DNA of 64,000 nucleotides, taken from contig DASVLP010000037.1 of the NCBI GenBank assembly GCA_036384795.1, forward strand, positions 1-64,000, given 5' to 3'. The DNA comes from Andeanibacterium sp036384795. Its GTDB lineage: Bacteria > Pseudomonadota > Alphaproteobacteria > Sphingomonadales > Sphingomonadaceae. Numbering within the stretch: position 1 is the stretch's first letter; each line of letters starts with the position of its first letter. The translations under genes were made by a program, and so were the position numbers. The notes below the pieces were generated by a model. The model was not told the DNA's origin. It did no database searches and saw only the letters and a program-made list of their open reading frames with translations. Positions 48,985 through 58,756 of the stretch are shown one piece after another.

Positions 48985-50121
48985 GTGGTTCAAACGCTTA
49001 CCAAGCAGCGCCCGGGTGCGCTGAAACGGCCCGCGCCGAAGCCCGCCGTTGCGCTGCCGCTCGGAGAGATTCTCGCCGGCGACTGCATCGAGGCGATGCG
49101 CGGATTGCCGGACGCTTCGATCGACCTGATCTTCGCCGATCCGCCTTACAACCTGCAATTGGGCGGCGATCTCAACCGGCCCGACGGCAGCCATGTCGAT
49201 GCGGTGACCGACGATTGGGACCGGTTCGACAGCTTCGCGGCTTACGACGCTTTTACAAAGGCCTGGCTGACGCAGGCGCGACGCATTCTGAAGCCGGACG
49301 GCGCGCTTTGGGTGATCGGCAGCTATCACAACATCTTCCGCGTCGGCGCGCTGATGCAGGATCTGGGCTTCTGGATCCTCAACGACATCGTCTGGCGCAA
49401 GTCGAACCCGATGCCGAACTTCCGCGGCACCCGCTTCACCAACGCGCACGAGACGCTGATCTGGGCGAGCATGGGCGAGAAGGCGAAGTACCACTTCAAC
49501 TACCGCGCGATGAAGACGCTGAACGACGAGCTGCAGATGCGCAGCGACTGGGTGATCCCGATCTGCGGCGGGCCCGAACGGCTGAAGCAGGGGGGGACCA
49601 AGGTCCACCCGACGCAGAAGCCCGAGGCGTTGCTTTATCGCGTGATGCTGGCGACCACCGAGAAAGGCGACGTGGTGCTCGATCCGTTCTTCGGCACCGG
49701 CACCACCGGCGCGGTTGCCAAGCGCCTGGGGCGCGAATGGATCGGCTGCGAGCGCGAGGCGGGGTACCGCGACGCCGCGCTGAAGCGCATCGCCAAGGAA
49801 CTGCCGCTCGACGAAAGCGCGCTGACCACGATGCAGAGCCGCAAGGACGCGCCGCGGGTGGCGTTCGGCGCGCTGGTCGAGGCGGGCTATCTCGCGCCGG
49901 GCACACGGTTGTTCGACAAGCAGCGCCGCTGGACCGCCACCGTGCGCGCCGACGGGTCACTGGAGGCGGGCCGCGAGACCGGCTCGATCCACGGCGTCGG
50001 CAAGGCGCTGCAAGGCGCGCCGAGCTGCAACGGCTGGACCTTCTGGCACCTGGAGCACGAGGGGCGCGTGCAGCCGCTCGACGCCTTGCGGCAGCTCTAC
50101 CTGCTGGCGATCGAGGATTGA
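48985..50121 (+). CDS. ccrM: Cell-cycle DNA adenine methyltransferase CcrM
   Basis: The 378-residue beta-class amino-methyltransferase has catalytic DPPYNL (about 51-56), the SAM site DPFFGTGTTGAVAKRLGREW, THPTQKPEALL-type segment (VHPTQKPEALLYRVM), and a C-terminal RAMA-like domain (about 280-378) that helps recognise GANTC. It methylates adenine in GANTC at the end of replication, coupling replication with the cell cycle. GTG 48985 follows AGGGGG. Confidence 0.95.
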   Translation: MVQTLTKQRPGALKRPAPKPAVALPLGEILAGDCIEAMRGLPDASIDLIFADPPYNLQLGGDLNRPDGSHVDAVTDDWDRFDSFAAYDAFTKAWLTQARRILKPDGALWVIGSYHNIFRVGALMQDLGFWILNDIVWRKSNPMPNFRGTRFTNAHETLIWASMGEKAKYHFNYRAMKTLNDELQMRSDWVIPICGGPERLKQGGTKVHPTQKPEALLYRVMLATTEKGDVVLDPFFGTGTTGAVAKRLGREWIGCEREAGYRDAALKRIAKELPLDESALTTMQSRKDAPRVAFGALVEAGYLAPGTRLFDKQRRWTATVRADGSLEAGRETGSIHGVGKALQGAPSCNGWTFWHLEHEGRVQPLDALRQLYLLAIED

Positions 50122-50127
50122 GTTTTG

Positions 50128-50276
50128 CGCTCGCGGAGGCGCGGAGGCGCAGAGGGGGCTTTGCAATACCACGTCATGCCAGCGAAAGCTGGCATCGCTT
50201 GAGGACAGCGACCCCAGCTTTCGCTGGGGTGACGAAATTCGCGATTACCCTCTGCGCCTTCGCGCCTCTGCGAGCG
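50128..50276. repeat. Inverted-repeat element, family C, carrying a nested family B copy
   Basis: Arms at 50128-50156 and 50248-50276 (CGCTCGCGGAGGCGCGGAGG and its inverse, 29 bases each) match at 27 of 29 positions. The 91 bases between contain family B copy B3. The nesting implies B entered C. It lies between ccrM and folP on the same strand, leaving 46 bases to the folP start. Confidence 0.85.
50173..50233. repeat. Bipartite hairpin repeat, family B (copy B3)
   Basis: GTCATGCCAGCGAAAGCTGG opens the first hairpin (GCCAGCGAAAGCTGGC) and CCCAGCTTTCGCTGGGGTGA closes the second. It resembles B4 at 59081. It sits within the family C inverted repeat. Confidence 0.85.
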
Positions 50277-50322
50277 TATAATCCGCTTGAACCGGCACGA
50301 CGGGGCCCTCAATGAAAGCCAA

Positions 50323-51447
50323 ATGACCCAGCAGCTCTACATCCGCCCCACCGGCCTGGTCCCCAACCCGCAATCGGTCGACGGCGACGCGATCCGGCTG
50401 GCGGGCGGGATGTCCTATGCGCACCAGTTCGCGCTGATCGTGCGCGATGGAGGCGCGGTCGTCTCGAACGACCGGGTCACCGCGCGCGGTATCGAGCGGG
50501 CGCTCGGCCAGCTTTCGACCGAGCTCGCCGAACAGGGCCGCGCGCAATGGGCGAACCTGCAGAAAGTCCATCCGCCGCTGCAATTGGGCGAGCGCACGAT
50601 CCGGCTCGACCAGCCGCAAGTCGTCGGCATCCTCAACGTGACGCCCGACAGCATGTCCGACGGCGGCGAGTTCCTCGACGATCCCGCGGCGGCGAACGAC
50701 CATGCGGCGGCGATGCTCGAGGGCGGCGCGGCGATGATCGACATCGGCGGCGAGTCCACCCGGCCGGGCGCGGCCGCGGTATGGGAAGGCGACGAGCTGA
50801 AGCGCGTGCTCCCGGCAGTCGAAGCCGTCGCGCTGATGGGCGCAGCGATCAGCGTCGACACCCGCCGCCCGGCGGTGATGGAAGCGGCGCTCCAGGCCGG
50901 TGCGCATGTGATCAACGACGTTTCCGCGCTGCGCTACGATCCGCGCAGCATCGAGTTGGCGGCCGAGGCGAACGTGCCGGTGGTGCTGATGCATACGCCG
51001 GGCAAGCCCGACGCCGCCGGAAGCGATCTCCACGCCGACGCGCACTACGCCAACGTCGTGCTCGACGTGTTCGACTGGCTCGCTGCCGCGCGCGACCGCG
51101 CGGTCTCTGCGGGGGTCGACGCCGGCAACGTGATCCTCGATCCGGGCATCGGTTTCGGCAAGTCGCTCGCCGAGAACCTCGCATTGCTCAACGCGCTGCC
51201 GCTGTTCCACGCGCTCGGCTGCCCGCTGCTGCTGGGCGCCAGCCGCAAGCGGATGATCGGCGCCCTATCGAACGAAGCCGCCGCGCACCAGCGGCTCGGC
51301 GGCAGCTTGGCGCTGGCGGTCAAGGGCATGGATGCCGGTGTGCAGCTGCTGCGGGTGCATGACGTGCTTGAGACGGTCCAGGCAAGGAACGTGTGGCGCG
51401 GGCTGCGGGACGCGGCGTTGACGGATTTCGGGGATTTGCCAGCCTAA
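50323..51447 (+). CDS. folP: Dihydropteroate synthase with N-terminal extension
   Basis: The 374-residue protein has the DHPS core from about residue 104: VVGILNVTPDSMSDGGEF (motif 1), MIDIGGESTRPGA (motif 2), INDVSALRYD, and DPGIGFGKSLAENLALL. It joins pABA and the pterin in folate synthesis. About 100 residues precede the core (AGGMSYAHQFALIVRDGG), as in many sphingomonads. ATG 50323 is chosen; TTG 50287 lies in the preceding repeat region. Confidence 0.94.
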   Translation: MTQQLYIRPTGLVPNPQSVDGDAIRLAGGMSYAHQFALIVRDGGAVVSNDRVTARGIERALGQLSTELAEQGRAQWANLQKVHPPLQLGERTIRLDQPQVVGILNVTPDSMSDGGEFLDDPAAANDHAAAMLEGGAAMIDIGGESTRPGAAAVWEGDELKRVLPAVEAVALMGAAISVDTRRPAVMEAALQAGAHVINDVSALRYDPRSIELAAEANVPVVLMHTPGKPDAAGSDLHADAHYANVVLDVFDWLAAARDRAVSAGVDAGNVILDPGIGFGKSLAENLALLNALPLFHALGCPLLLGASRKRMIGALSNEAAAHQRLGGSLALAVKGMDAGVQLLRVHDVLETVQARNVWRGLRDAALTDFGDLPA

Positions 51448-51449
51448 AT

Positions 51450-51618
51450 CCTCTCCCGTTGACGGGAGAGGGATACGCAGGCTTGCCAGCTTTGCTGGCT
51501 AGCCGGAGTTGGGTGAGGGTTGTTCTTTCTTCGGGAAGGCAGGCAGCCCTCATCCAAGCTTCGCTAACGGCCTTGCGGCCGCAAGCTTCGCTATCCTTCT
51601 CCCGTCAACGGGAGAAGG
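51450..51618. repeat. Long palindromic repeat, family D (copy D2)
   Basis: This 169-base element is the reverse-complement partner of D1 (22869-23041), with hairpin ends CCTCTCCCGTTGACGGGAGA and CTTCTCCCGTCAACGGGAGA. It lies exactly between convergent folP (stop 51447) and the SDR gene (stop 51622). Confidence 0.88.
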
Positions 51619-51621
51619 TTT

Positions 51622-52380
51622 TCACAGCGTATACCCGCCGTCGCTCAGCAGCACGGTGCCGGTGATGGTTGCGGCGGCGTCGGACAGCAGGAACCCGATT
51701 TGCGCGGCGATCTCGTCGGGGGTGGCGTAGCGGCCGAGCGGGGTTGCCATTCCGGCCATCGCCGTCATCGCCGCGGCGCGGTCGCCGCCGTGCTGGGCGA
51801 TCAGGCCCTGGAAGAACGGCAGTGAATCCCAGATGCTCGTGTCGACGCCGCCCGGCGCGATCGCGTTGACGCGGATGCCGCGCGCGGCGCTTTCCTTCGC
51901 GGCGACTTTGGCGAGCTGGATCACGCCGGCTTTCGACGCGCCGTAGGCGGCGGTGCCCGGTTCGGCCTTGATGCCGCTGACCGACGAGGTCAGCACCGCG
52001 CTGCCGCCGTTCCTCAGGCTCCGCAGCGCGGTGCGCAGCGAGAGGAACATGCCGTCGAGGTTGACGCCGATGATCTTGCGCCACTCGTCGAAGCCCTGTT
52101 CGGCGATCGGCGCGCCCGCGGCGATCCCGGCGTTGAGCACCGCGTGATCGAGCGTCGGCAGGTCGTTCTCGATCCGCTGCCACAGGTCCTCGTCGGCGAC
52201 GTCGCCGACGATCCGATCGACCGCGCAGCCGAGCTCCAATGTTTCGAGCCCGGTCTCGTCGCGGTCCACCAGCACCAGCCGCGCGATGCCCTGCGCAGCG
52301 AGCCAGCGCGCGCAGGCGGCGCCGATGCCGGAGGCCGCGCCGGTGATCAGCGCGGTGCGGCCGGCGAAGCCCTCAGGCAA
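51622..52380 (-). CDS. SDR family oxidoreductase
   Basis: The 252-residue classical short-chain dehydrogenase has TGAASGIGAACARWL (NAD(P) loop), NAGIAAG, catalytic Ser in SSVSG, YGASK (Tyr-x-x-x-Lys) and a C-terminal LLSDGGYTL. Asp in VLVDRD points to NAD. The start is a TTG at 52380 overlapping the upstream gene by 8 bases. It is the last gene of the three-gene MoaF-like operon. Confidence 0.92.
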   Translation of the reverse strand: MPEGFAGRTALITGAASGIGAACARWLAAQGIARLVLVDRDETGLETLELGCAVDRIVGDVADEDLWQRIENDLPTLDHAVLNAGIAAGAPIAEQGFDEWRKIIGVNLDGMFLSLRTALRSLRNGGSAVLTSSVSGIKAEPGTAAYGASKAGVIQLAKVAAKESAARGIRVNAIAPGGVDTSIWDSLPFFQGLIAQHGGDRAAAMTAMAGMATPLGRYATPDEIAAQIGFLLSDAAATITGTVLLSDGGYTL

Positions 52381-52873
52381 GGACGGCGCTTTCGATCGCC
52401 CAGCCGCCGCCGGTGCGGACGTACCCGGCGATCAAGTCCTTCGACAGCACCGCCGGCGCGAGCGTGTTGCCCTGCAGCCGCGCCATCTGGATCAGCGTTG
52501 CGTCGCCTTCGAGTTCCTGCGCGATCTCGACCTTGACCGGCTGGCGCTGGCTGGCGCGCTGACCGTCCTCACTGAACGCGATCGCGCCTGGCTCGACGGA
52601 ATGATCGGGCAGAACGGCGCGCACGCCGGCTTGGAGCTTTGGCGCCTTGCCGCTGGCAAACAATTCGCCGGGTGCCCCGCCTGCGTGAAGATGCCGCAGC
52701 AGCCGGCCGTGCAGCTCGCCGATCGCGCGCTCGTCCTCCAACCGCGCGAGCCTCGCCTTGCTGCCGTCCGCTGCGAGCGCGGCCACCGGCACGCCGACCG
52801 CGGCGAGCGGCGCGGCGGCGATCGCGCCCGTCTTCAGGAACGCGCGGCGCGAAGTGGTAGCGTCGTTGCTCAT
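52373..52873 (-). CDS. Tat-exported SnoaL-like protein
   Basis: The 166-residue protein has a twin-arginine signal (TSRRAFLKTGAIAAAPLAAV, cleavage AALA-AD). An NTF2-like domain follows, with ERAIGELHGRLLRHLHAGG and a C-terminal YVRTGGGWAIESAVL. It should be periplasmic and folded before export. Its start overlaps the MoaF-like gene stop (ATGA). Confidence 0.85.
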   Translation of the reverse strand: MSNDATTSRRAFLKTGAIAAAPLAAVGVPVAALAADGSKARLARLEDERAIGELHGRLLRHLHAGGAPGELFASGKAPKLQAGVRAVLPDHSVEPGAIAFSEDGQRASQRQPVKVEIAQELEGDATLIQMARLQGNTLAPAVLSKDLIAGYVRTGGGWAIESAVLA

Positions 52874-54672
52874 TGGCCTGACTCCTCGGTGCGCTGCTGG
52901 AAGTACTTGGCGACGTCGAACCGCCCGGCATGGCGGATCAGCGCGCCGATGTTGCTGATGCTGAGGCCGTTGGGGCCGCAGTAATAGCCGATCCCGGCAT
53001 CGTGCATCGTGCGCAGGTTGATCAGGATCGTGCCGAGCGTGCCGTTGCACGCTTCCTCGATCCAGTAGAGGAAATAGAGCCCGTCGCGGATCTTCACTTG
53101 CGCGCCCGAGCCGCACCATTCGAGCCCGCCCGCCTGGTCGGGGGTGAAGATGATCCAGCTGGTGGTCTGCGGCGTCGAGTAGAGATGCATCGACGTCAGG
53201 CCCTTGGTGTAATTGTAGGTGATGCAGCGGCCGAGCATCTCCTCGGTGAAGCCGTGGCGATCGACGCCGGCATCGGGCACTCCAGCGGCCTCGATCTTGC
53301 CGAACAGCGTGCGGCAGCCCGCTTCGTTCGCGAAGTAGGGCGTATTGAGGTAGCCGTTGTAGCAGGTCGCCTTGCCGTGTTCCCAGTCGGCGACCACGAT
53401 GTGGCCTTCGTGGTCTTTCGTGCCTTCGAGTGCATGGGCGAAGAAGAACACGTTGGGCATCGGCTCCCACGCGTTGTAGCGCCCGGTTATCCAGTCGCCC
53501 TCGCCGTTGCGGCGCCACTTGAGCTCGTCGTTGCTGACGAACTGGTATTCCATCACCGGACCGTTGTCGTAGCGAATCGTCGCGTTGCGCCCGGCGAGGC
53601 GGGGGCTGGTGGCGAGGCTGTTGCCGGCCATCCCGGCCGCGCCGCCTGCGGCGGAGCGGGGGGCGAACACGCTGGTGCTCTTGGCCACCGCCGCGTCGAC
53701 TTCGGCCCGGGTCATCTTCGGCATCGTCGCCAGCGGGCGATAGACCGCGCGGGCGCCCTTCGCCGTGGGGCTGACGTCCGCGCTCTGGCCGGGGCCCGGG
53801 CGGGGCAGCATCGGGCCGCCGTCGGTGTTGCCGAAGGTTTCGAACTTGGCGATCTGGCCGAGCCATTCGCCGGTGCCGCGGAACACGTAGAACTCTAGCT
53901 CGTCGGCGGCGTTGAATCCCAGCCTGAGGCCCACCTGCTTGGCGTTGTTCACGTCCATCACGTACGTCGTGAAGATGCCCGAGAACTCGCACTCGGTGCG
54001 GGTGTAGATATGCAGCGCCTCGTCGATGTCGATGTAATCGCACGGCGCGCTATAGCCCTGCTTGCGGTCCATCCGGGTGAGCTCGACCCAGTGGCCGTAG
54101 GCGATCGTCGGATAGTATTCGAGCGTCTCGGCGCCGGTGTCCTGCCGCCAGTAGAACGCCTTGCCTTCGGTGCGGTTGGTGAACTTGTGGCGCTCGGCGG
54201 GCAGGGCCGCGCCCTTCCGGAACACGTAACCCTGGTAGATCTCGCGCATCACCTCGCGCTTGCGAGGCTGGTAGCCGGCGAACCACAGCTCGATCACCGT
54301 GGCGGTGCCGGTGTCGTTGTTCACCGCGACCGCGTAGCCTTTGAGCGTGCCGGGGATCAGGTGCGCGAAGAACGTCACCGGGCCGAGGTTCAGCGCGCCG
54401 TAGCCGCAATTCACCGAATTGCCGCCGTTCTCGCTCAGTTGCAGGCGGTTGCCGGTGAGGAAGCGATAGGACAGGCTGGGGCCGGGGACCCCGGTGGTGC
54501 CTTTGTCGGTCACCAGCTGCATCGTGTTGCCGGCAAGGCCCAGGTCGAGGCCGGAAGCGCAGGGCGGGCCTTCGCCCGCCACTTTGTCGAGCGCCGCCTG
54601 GATCTGGCTTTCGCTCAGCGCGCTCCAGTCGTAACGGAAATTCGGCACGTCGGGATAGGCTCTTTTCGCCAT
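52870..54672 (-). CDS. Protein with two MoaF-like (calycin) modules
   Basis: The 600-residue protein lacks a signal peptide. The N-terminal half (about 40-270) has LAGNTMQLVTDKG and SYRFLTGNRLQLSENGG; the C-terminal half (about 360-600) has LAGRNATIRYDNGPVMEYQF and HLYSTPQTTSWIIFTPDQAG, both matching MoaF-like lipocalin-fold modules. MoaF is named for molybdenum-cofactor synthesis but no moa genes are nearby. The linked Tat-SnoaL and SDR genes suggest a catabolic or ligand-transforming pathway. The substrate is unknown. Confidence 0.75.
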   Translation of the reverse strand: MAKRAYPDVPNFRYDWSALSESQIQAALDKVAGEGPPCASGLDLGLAGNTMQLVTDKGTTGVPGPSLSYRFLTGNRLQLSENGGNSVNCGYGALNLGPVTFFAHLIPGTLKGYAVAVNNDTGTATVIELWFAGYQPRKREVMREIYQGYVFRKGAALPAERHKFTNRTEGKAFYWRQDTGAETLEYYPTIAYGHWVELTRMDRKQGYSAPCDYIDIDEALHIYTRTECEFSGIFTTYVMDVNNAKQVGLRLGFNAADELEFYVFRGTGEWLGQIAKFETFGNTDGGPMLPRPGPGQSADVSPTAKGARAVYRPLATMPKMTRAEVDAAVAKSTSVFAPRSAAGGAAGMAGNSLATSPRLAGRNATIRYDNGPVMEYQFVSNDELKWRRNGEGDWITGRYNAWEPMPNVFFFAHALEGTKDHEGHIVVADWEHGKATCYNGYLNTPYFANEAGCRTLFGKIEAAGVPDAGVDRHGFTEEMLGRCITYNYTKGLTSMHLYSTPQTTSWIIFTPDQAGGLEWCGSGAQVKIRDGLYFLYWIEEACNGTLGTILINLRTMHDAGIGYYCGPNGLSISNIGALIRHAGRFDVAKYFQQRTEESGQ

Positions 54673-54739
54673 CCGCTTTCCCCCACCAGAATCGTTTTCT
54701 TGCGATCCTAGCGAGCGAGGGGCGGGCGTCCAGAGCCGA

Positions 54740-54863
54740 TCCTCCCCTGGAAGGGGAGGGGGACCGCGCGCGTAGCGCGTGGTGGAGGGGTGTAGCCGGG
54801 CTTGGAGGGCGACACCCCTCCGTCAGCCACTGCGTGGCTGCCACCTCCCCTTGCAGGGGAGGA
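54740..54863. repeat. Dispersed hairpin repeat, family A (copy A3)
   Basis: A 124-base element: TCCTCCCCTGGAAGGGGAGG, a GCGCGCGTAGCGCGT hairpin, GGTGGAGGGG, a centre of about 23 bases, CCCCTCCGTCAGCC, an ACTGCGTGGCT hairpin and CCTCCCCTTGCAGGGGAGGA. It lies just past the stop of the NtrC-like gene and upstream of the MoaF-like operon. Confidence 0.9.
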
Positions 54864-54867
54864 CCGA

Positions 54868-56289
<1,422 letters not shown>

Positions 56290-56469
56290 CGACCCCCCAA
56301 TGTCCCTCTTTGGTACGGGCCCCGGATTACGCGACGCGGGTAAAGACCTGATTAAGCCTCTTGCCGGCCCCGCATCGGGTGACGCGGGGCCTTGAGCGGC
56401 GCGGCCGGTGCGGCTAGACCGTCGCCCGCGAACCGGCAATTCCGGCACAATTCAAGGGAATGGAAATCG

Positions 56470-56589
56470 ATGGCAGTCGAAGACATGCAGGCAGCCCGGC
56501 AGACTTACGTAGGGTTCACCCACCTCATCAAGTTCACGATTCCGGTCATCGCGGCCATCGTCGTCCTCGTCATCATCCTGATCACCTGA
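56470..56589 (+). CDS. aa3-type cytochrome c oxidase subunit IV
   Basis: The 39-residue protein reads MAVEDMQAARQTYVGFTHLI, then a single hydrophobic helix to the end (TIPVIAAIVVLVIILI). The EDMQAARxTYxGFxxLxK opening is the signature of the small bacterial aa3 oxidase subunit IV. It is the first gene of the pnt operon, 25 bases before pntAA, an arrangement common in Sphingomonadales. Confidence 0.9.
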   Translation: MAVEDMQAARQTYVGFTHLIKFTIPVIAAIVVLVIILIT

Positions 56590-56614
56590 TCTGCCGGGCG
56601 AGGGGCACAAGGCC

Positions 56615-57736
56615 GTGCGGATCGCGGTGCTCAAGGAGCGCGCCGCCGGCGAAAGCCGGGTCGCGGCAACCCCGGAAACGGTGAAGAAGTTCGGCGCGCT
56701 CGGCGCCACCCTGGCGGTCGAAGCCGGGGCGGGCGAGGGCGCGTCGATCTCCGACGGGGCCTATGCGGACGCCGGGGCGGAAATCGGCACCCGCGAGGAT
56801 GTGCTGAAGGGCGCCGACATCGTGCTCGGCGTGCAAGGGCCCGATCCCGCGGCGCTTCAGGGGGCGAAGCCCGGCGCGTGGCTGGCGGCGATCCTCGATC
56901 CGTTCGGGGAGCGGGCGCGGGTCGATGCCTACGCCGCGGCCGGGATCGAGGCGCTGGCGATGGAGTTCATGCCGCGCATCACCCGCGCGCAGAGCATGGA
57001 CGTGCTTTCCAGCCAGTCGAACCTTGCCGGCTACAAGGCGGTGATCGCGGCGGCCGACGCCTACGGCCGCGCGTTCCCGATGATGATGACCGCCGCGGGC
57101 ACGGTGGTCGCGGCGCGGGTGTTCGTGATGGGCGTCGGCGTCGCCGGCCTGCAAGCGATCGCCACCGCGCGGCGGCTGGGCGCGCAAGTCAGCGCGACCG
57201 ACGTCCGTTCGGCGACCAAGGAACAGATCGAAAGCCTGGGCGCGAAGCCGGTGTTCGTCGAGACGGTGGCCGGAATCGAGGGCGAGGGCAGTGGCGGCTA
57301 TGCCACCGAGATGAGCGAGGAATACCAGAAGGCGCAGGCCGAGCTGGTGTCCAGCCATATCGCCAAGCAGGACATCGTGATCACCACCGCGCTGATCCCG
57401 GGCCGGGCCGCGCCGCGGCTGATCAGCGACGTGCAGATTGCCAGCATGAAGCCGGGCAGCGTGATCTTCGACCTCGCGGTGGCGCAAGGCGGCAACGTCG
57501 AAGGCAGCGTGCCCGACCAGGTGGTCGAGAAGCACGGGGTGAAGATCATCGGCTATTCGAACACCGCCGGGCATCTCGCGGCCGACGCCTCGGCGCTCTA
57601 CGCCCGCAACCTCTACAACTTCCTCTCCGCGTTCTGGGACAAGGAGCAGGGCGGCCCGGTGCTCGACGAGGAAATCGGCAACGCCGTGCGGCTCACGCAG
57701 GGCGGCAAAGTGGTCAACGAAAGGCTTTTGGGATGA
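56615..57736 (+). CDS. pntAA: NAD(P) transhydrogenase alpha subunit, part 1
   Basis: The 373-residue NAD(H)-binding domain dI has MRIAVLKERAAGESRVAATP, the RxQxxD-like loop (SMDVLSSQSNLAGYKAV), the Rossmann loop VMGVGVAGLQAIATARRLGA and ATEMSEEYQKAQ mobile loop region, ending in LTQGGKVVNERLLG. With PntAB and PntB it couples proton entry to NADPH formation. GTG 56615. The next subunit gene is normally adjacent; here about 1 kb of repeats and two other genes separate them. Confidence 0.94.
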   Translation: MRIAVLKERAAGESRVAATPETVKKFGALGATLAVEAGAGEGASISDGAYADAGAEIGTREDVLKGADIVLGVQGPDPAALQGAKPGAWLAAILDPFGERARVDAYAAAGIEALAMEFMPRITRAQSMDVLSSQSNLAGYKAVIAAADAYGRAFPMMMTAAGTVVAARVFVMGVGVAGLQAIATARRLGAQVSATDVRSATKEQIESLGAKPVFVETVAGIEGEGSGGYATEMSEEYQKAQAELVSSHIAKQDIVITTALIPGRAAPRLISDVQIASMKPGSVIFDLAVAQGGNVEGSVPDQVVEKHGVKIIGYSNTAGHLAADASALYARNLYNFLSAFWDKEQGGPVLDEEIGNAVRLTQGGKVVNERLLG

Positions 57737-57750
57737 GGAAGTTCGGAAAA

Positions 57751-57803
57751 TCCTCCCCGGTACGGGGAGGGGGACCATCCGAAGGATGGTAGAGGGGGCC
57801 CGC
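57751..57803. repeat. Left half of a family A repeat (copy A4)
   Basis: TCCTCCCCGGTACGGGGAGG, an ATCCGAAGGAT hairpin and GGTAGAGGGGGCCCGC match the left arm of A1 and A2; no right arm follows. The consensus GGTGGAGG has become GGTAGAGG. It sits between the end of pntAA and the VOC gene. Confidence 0.85.
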
Positions 57804-57822
57804 GGCAAGCGCGGCGGTCGCG

Positions 57823-58269
57823 ATGGCCCTCGCTGCGGTGCCGGCGAAGGCCGCCGATGCGCCCACGCTCGGCCACTGGATGGTCGCGATCTCGGTCGCC
57901 GATCTCGACAAGGAGACCGCGTTCTTCGTCGACAAGCTGGGGTTCAAGGTCGAGCTCGACACCAAGTTCGGCCCGGGCATCCCGGTGCGCTGGCTGACGA
58001 GCGGGAACGAGCGGATCGAATTGCTGCAGATCAAGGATTCCAAGCCGCCGGCAACCCCGCGCGCAAAGCCGCCGGGCCACGCTGCGGTCCAGGGCATCTC
58101 GCAGATCACCCTCTCGACCAGCGACATCGAGGCGACCAAGGCCGCGCTGCTGGCCAAGGGCGTGACCCCGGCGCTCGACGTGACCGAAGTCGCCCCGCTC
58201 GGCGTCAAGGTGATGTATGTCCAAGACCCCGAAGGCAACGCGATCGAAATCGCGCAGAAGATCGGGTGA
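57823..58269 (+). CDS. VOC family protein, signal peptide interrupted by a repeat
   Basis: The 148 residues after ATG 57823 begin MALAAVPAKAADAPTLGHWM, the tail of a signal peptide, then a VOC module (VDKLGFKVELDTKFGPGIPV, YVQDPEGNAIEIAQKIG). An upstream ATG at 57733 in the same frame gives MRKF, then repeat A4, and a TAG stop at 57790, then ASAAVAMALA. The natural start therefore seems lost: the repeat split the signal peptide, and one base change in the repeat adds a stop. Expression from 57823 could give a cytosolic or inefficiently exported protein. Confidence 0.72.
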   Translation: MALAAVPAKAADAPTLGHWMVAISVADLDKETAFFVDKLGFKVELDTKFGPGIPVRWLTSGNERIELLQIKDSKPPATPRAKPPGHAAVQGISQITLSTSDIEATKAALLAKGVTPALDVTEVAPLGVKVMYVQDPEGNAIEIAQKIG

Positions 58270-58290
58270 GAGGGAGCGGCGAATCGCCGA

Positions 58291-58756
58291 TCCTCCCCCT
58301 TCGGGGGAGGGGGACCGCCGCCGCGCAGCGGCGGTGGTGGAGGGGGCGCGACTGATGCGCAACCACACACCCCGCTCGCTTCGCAATGCAAGGAAGCTGC
58401 GCAGAACGATGACACTCCCGGAAGTGCTGCTGTGGCAATTGTTGCGCGGAAAGCCCGAGGGCGTCAAATTCCGCAAGCAGCATCCGATTGGCGATTTCGT
58501 CGCCGATTTCTATTGCGACAGTGCCAAGACGATCATCGAGGTCGACGGCGAAGCGCACGACATGGGGTATCGGCCGGAACGGGATGAACGGCGCGACGCA
58601 GAACTTTCCTCGGGCGGTTACCGGACCGTCCGCGTTCTTGCCGCCGATGTGCTGCGCGATCCTGAGGGAATGGCGGAAGCGATTGTAATCGACTGTAAGA
58701 CTACGCCCCCTCCGTCAGCCGCTGGCGCGGCTGCCACCTCCCCCGGAGGGGGAGGA
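58291..58756. mobile_element. Family A repeat opened around a DUF559 endonuclease gene (copy A5)
   Basis: The left arm (58291-58350: TCCTCCCCCTTCGGGGGAGG, GCCGCCGCGCAGCGGCGG hairpin, GGTGGAGGGGGC) and right arm (58705-58756: GCCCCCTCCGTCAGCC, GCTGGCGCGGC hairpin, CCTCCCCCGGAGGGGGAGGA) are the two halves of family A, with a DUF559 gene in place of the usual ~25-base centre. It looks like a cargo-bearing relative of the short copies A1-A3. No target duplication is evident. Confidence 0.75.

Noticed and set aside
48892..48985. Chromosomal origin of replication (DnaA box, CtrA box and GANTC sites together)
   Set aside because: Only one DnaA box, no AT-rich unwinding region and no origin-type neighbours; a cell-cycle-controlled ccrM promoter explains it.
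57751..58756. Composite transposon with the VOC and DUF559 genes as cargo
   Set aside because: The outer arms are both left halves plus one right half, there is no transposase and no target duplication could be recognised; only the DUF559 part forms a complete arm pair.
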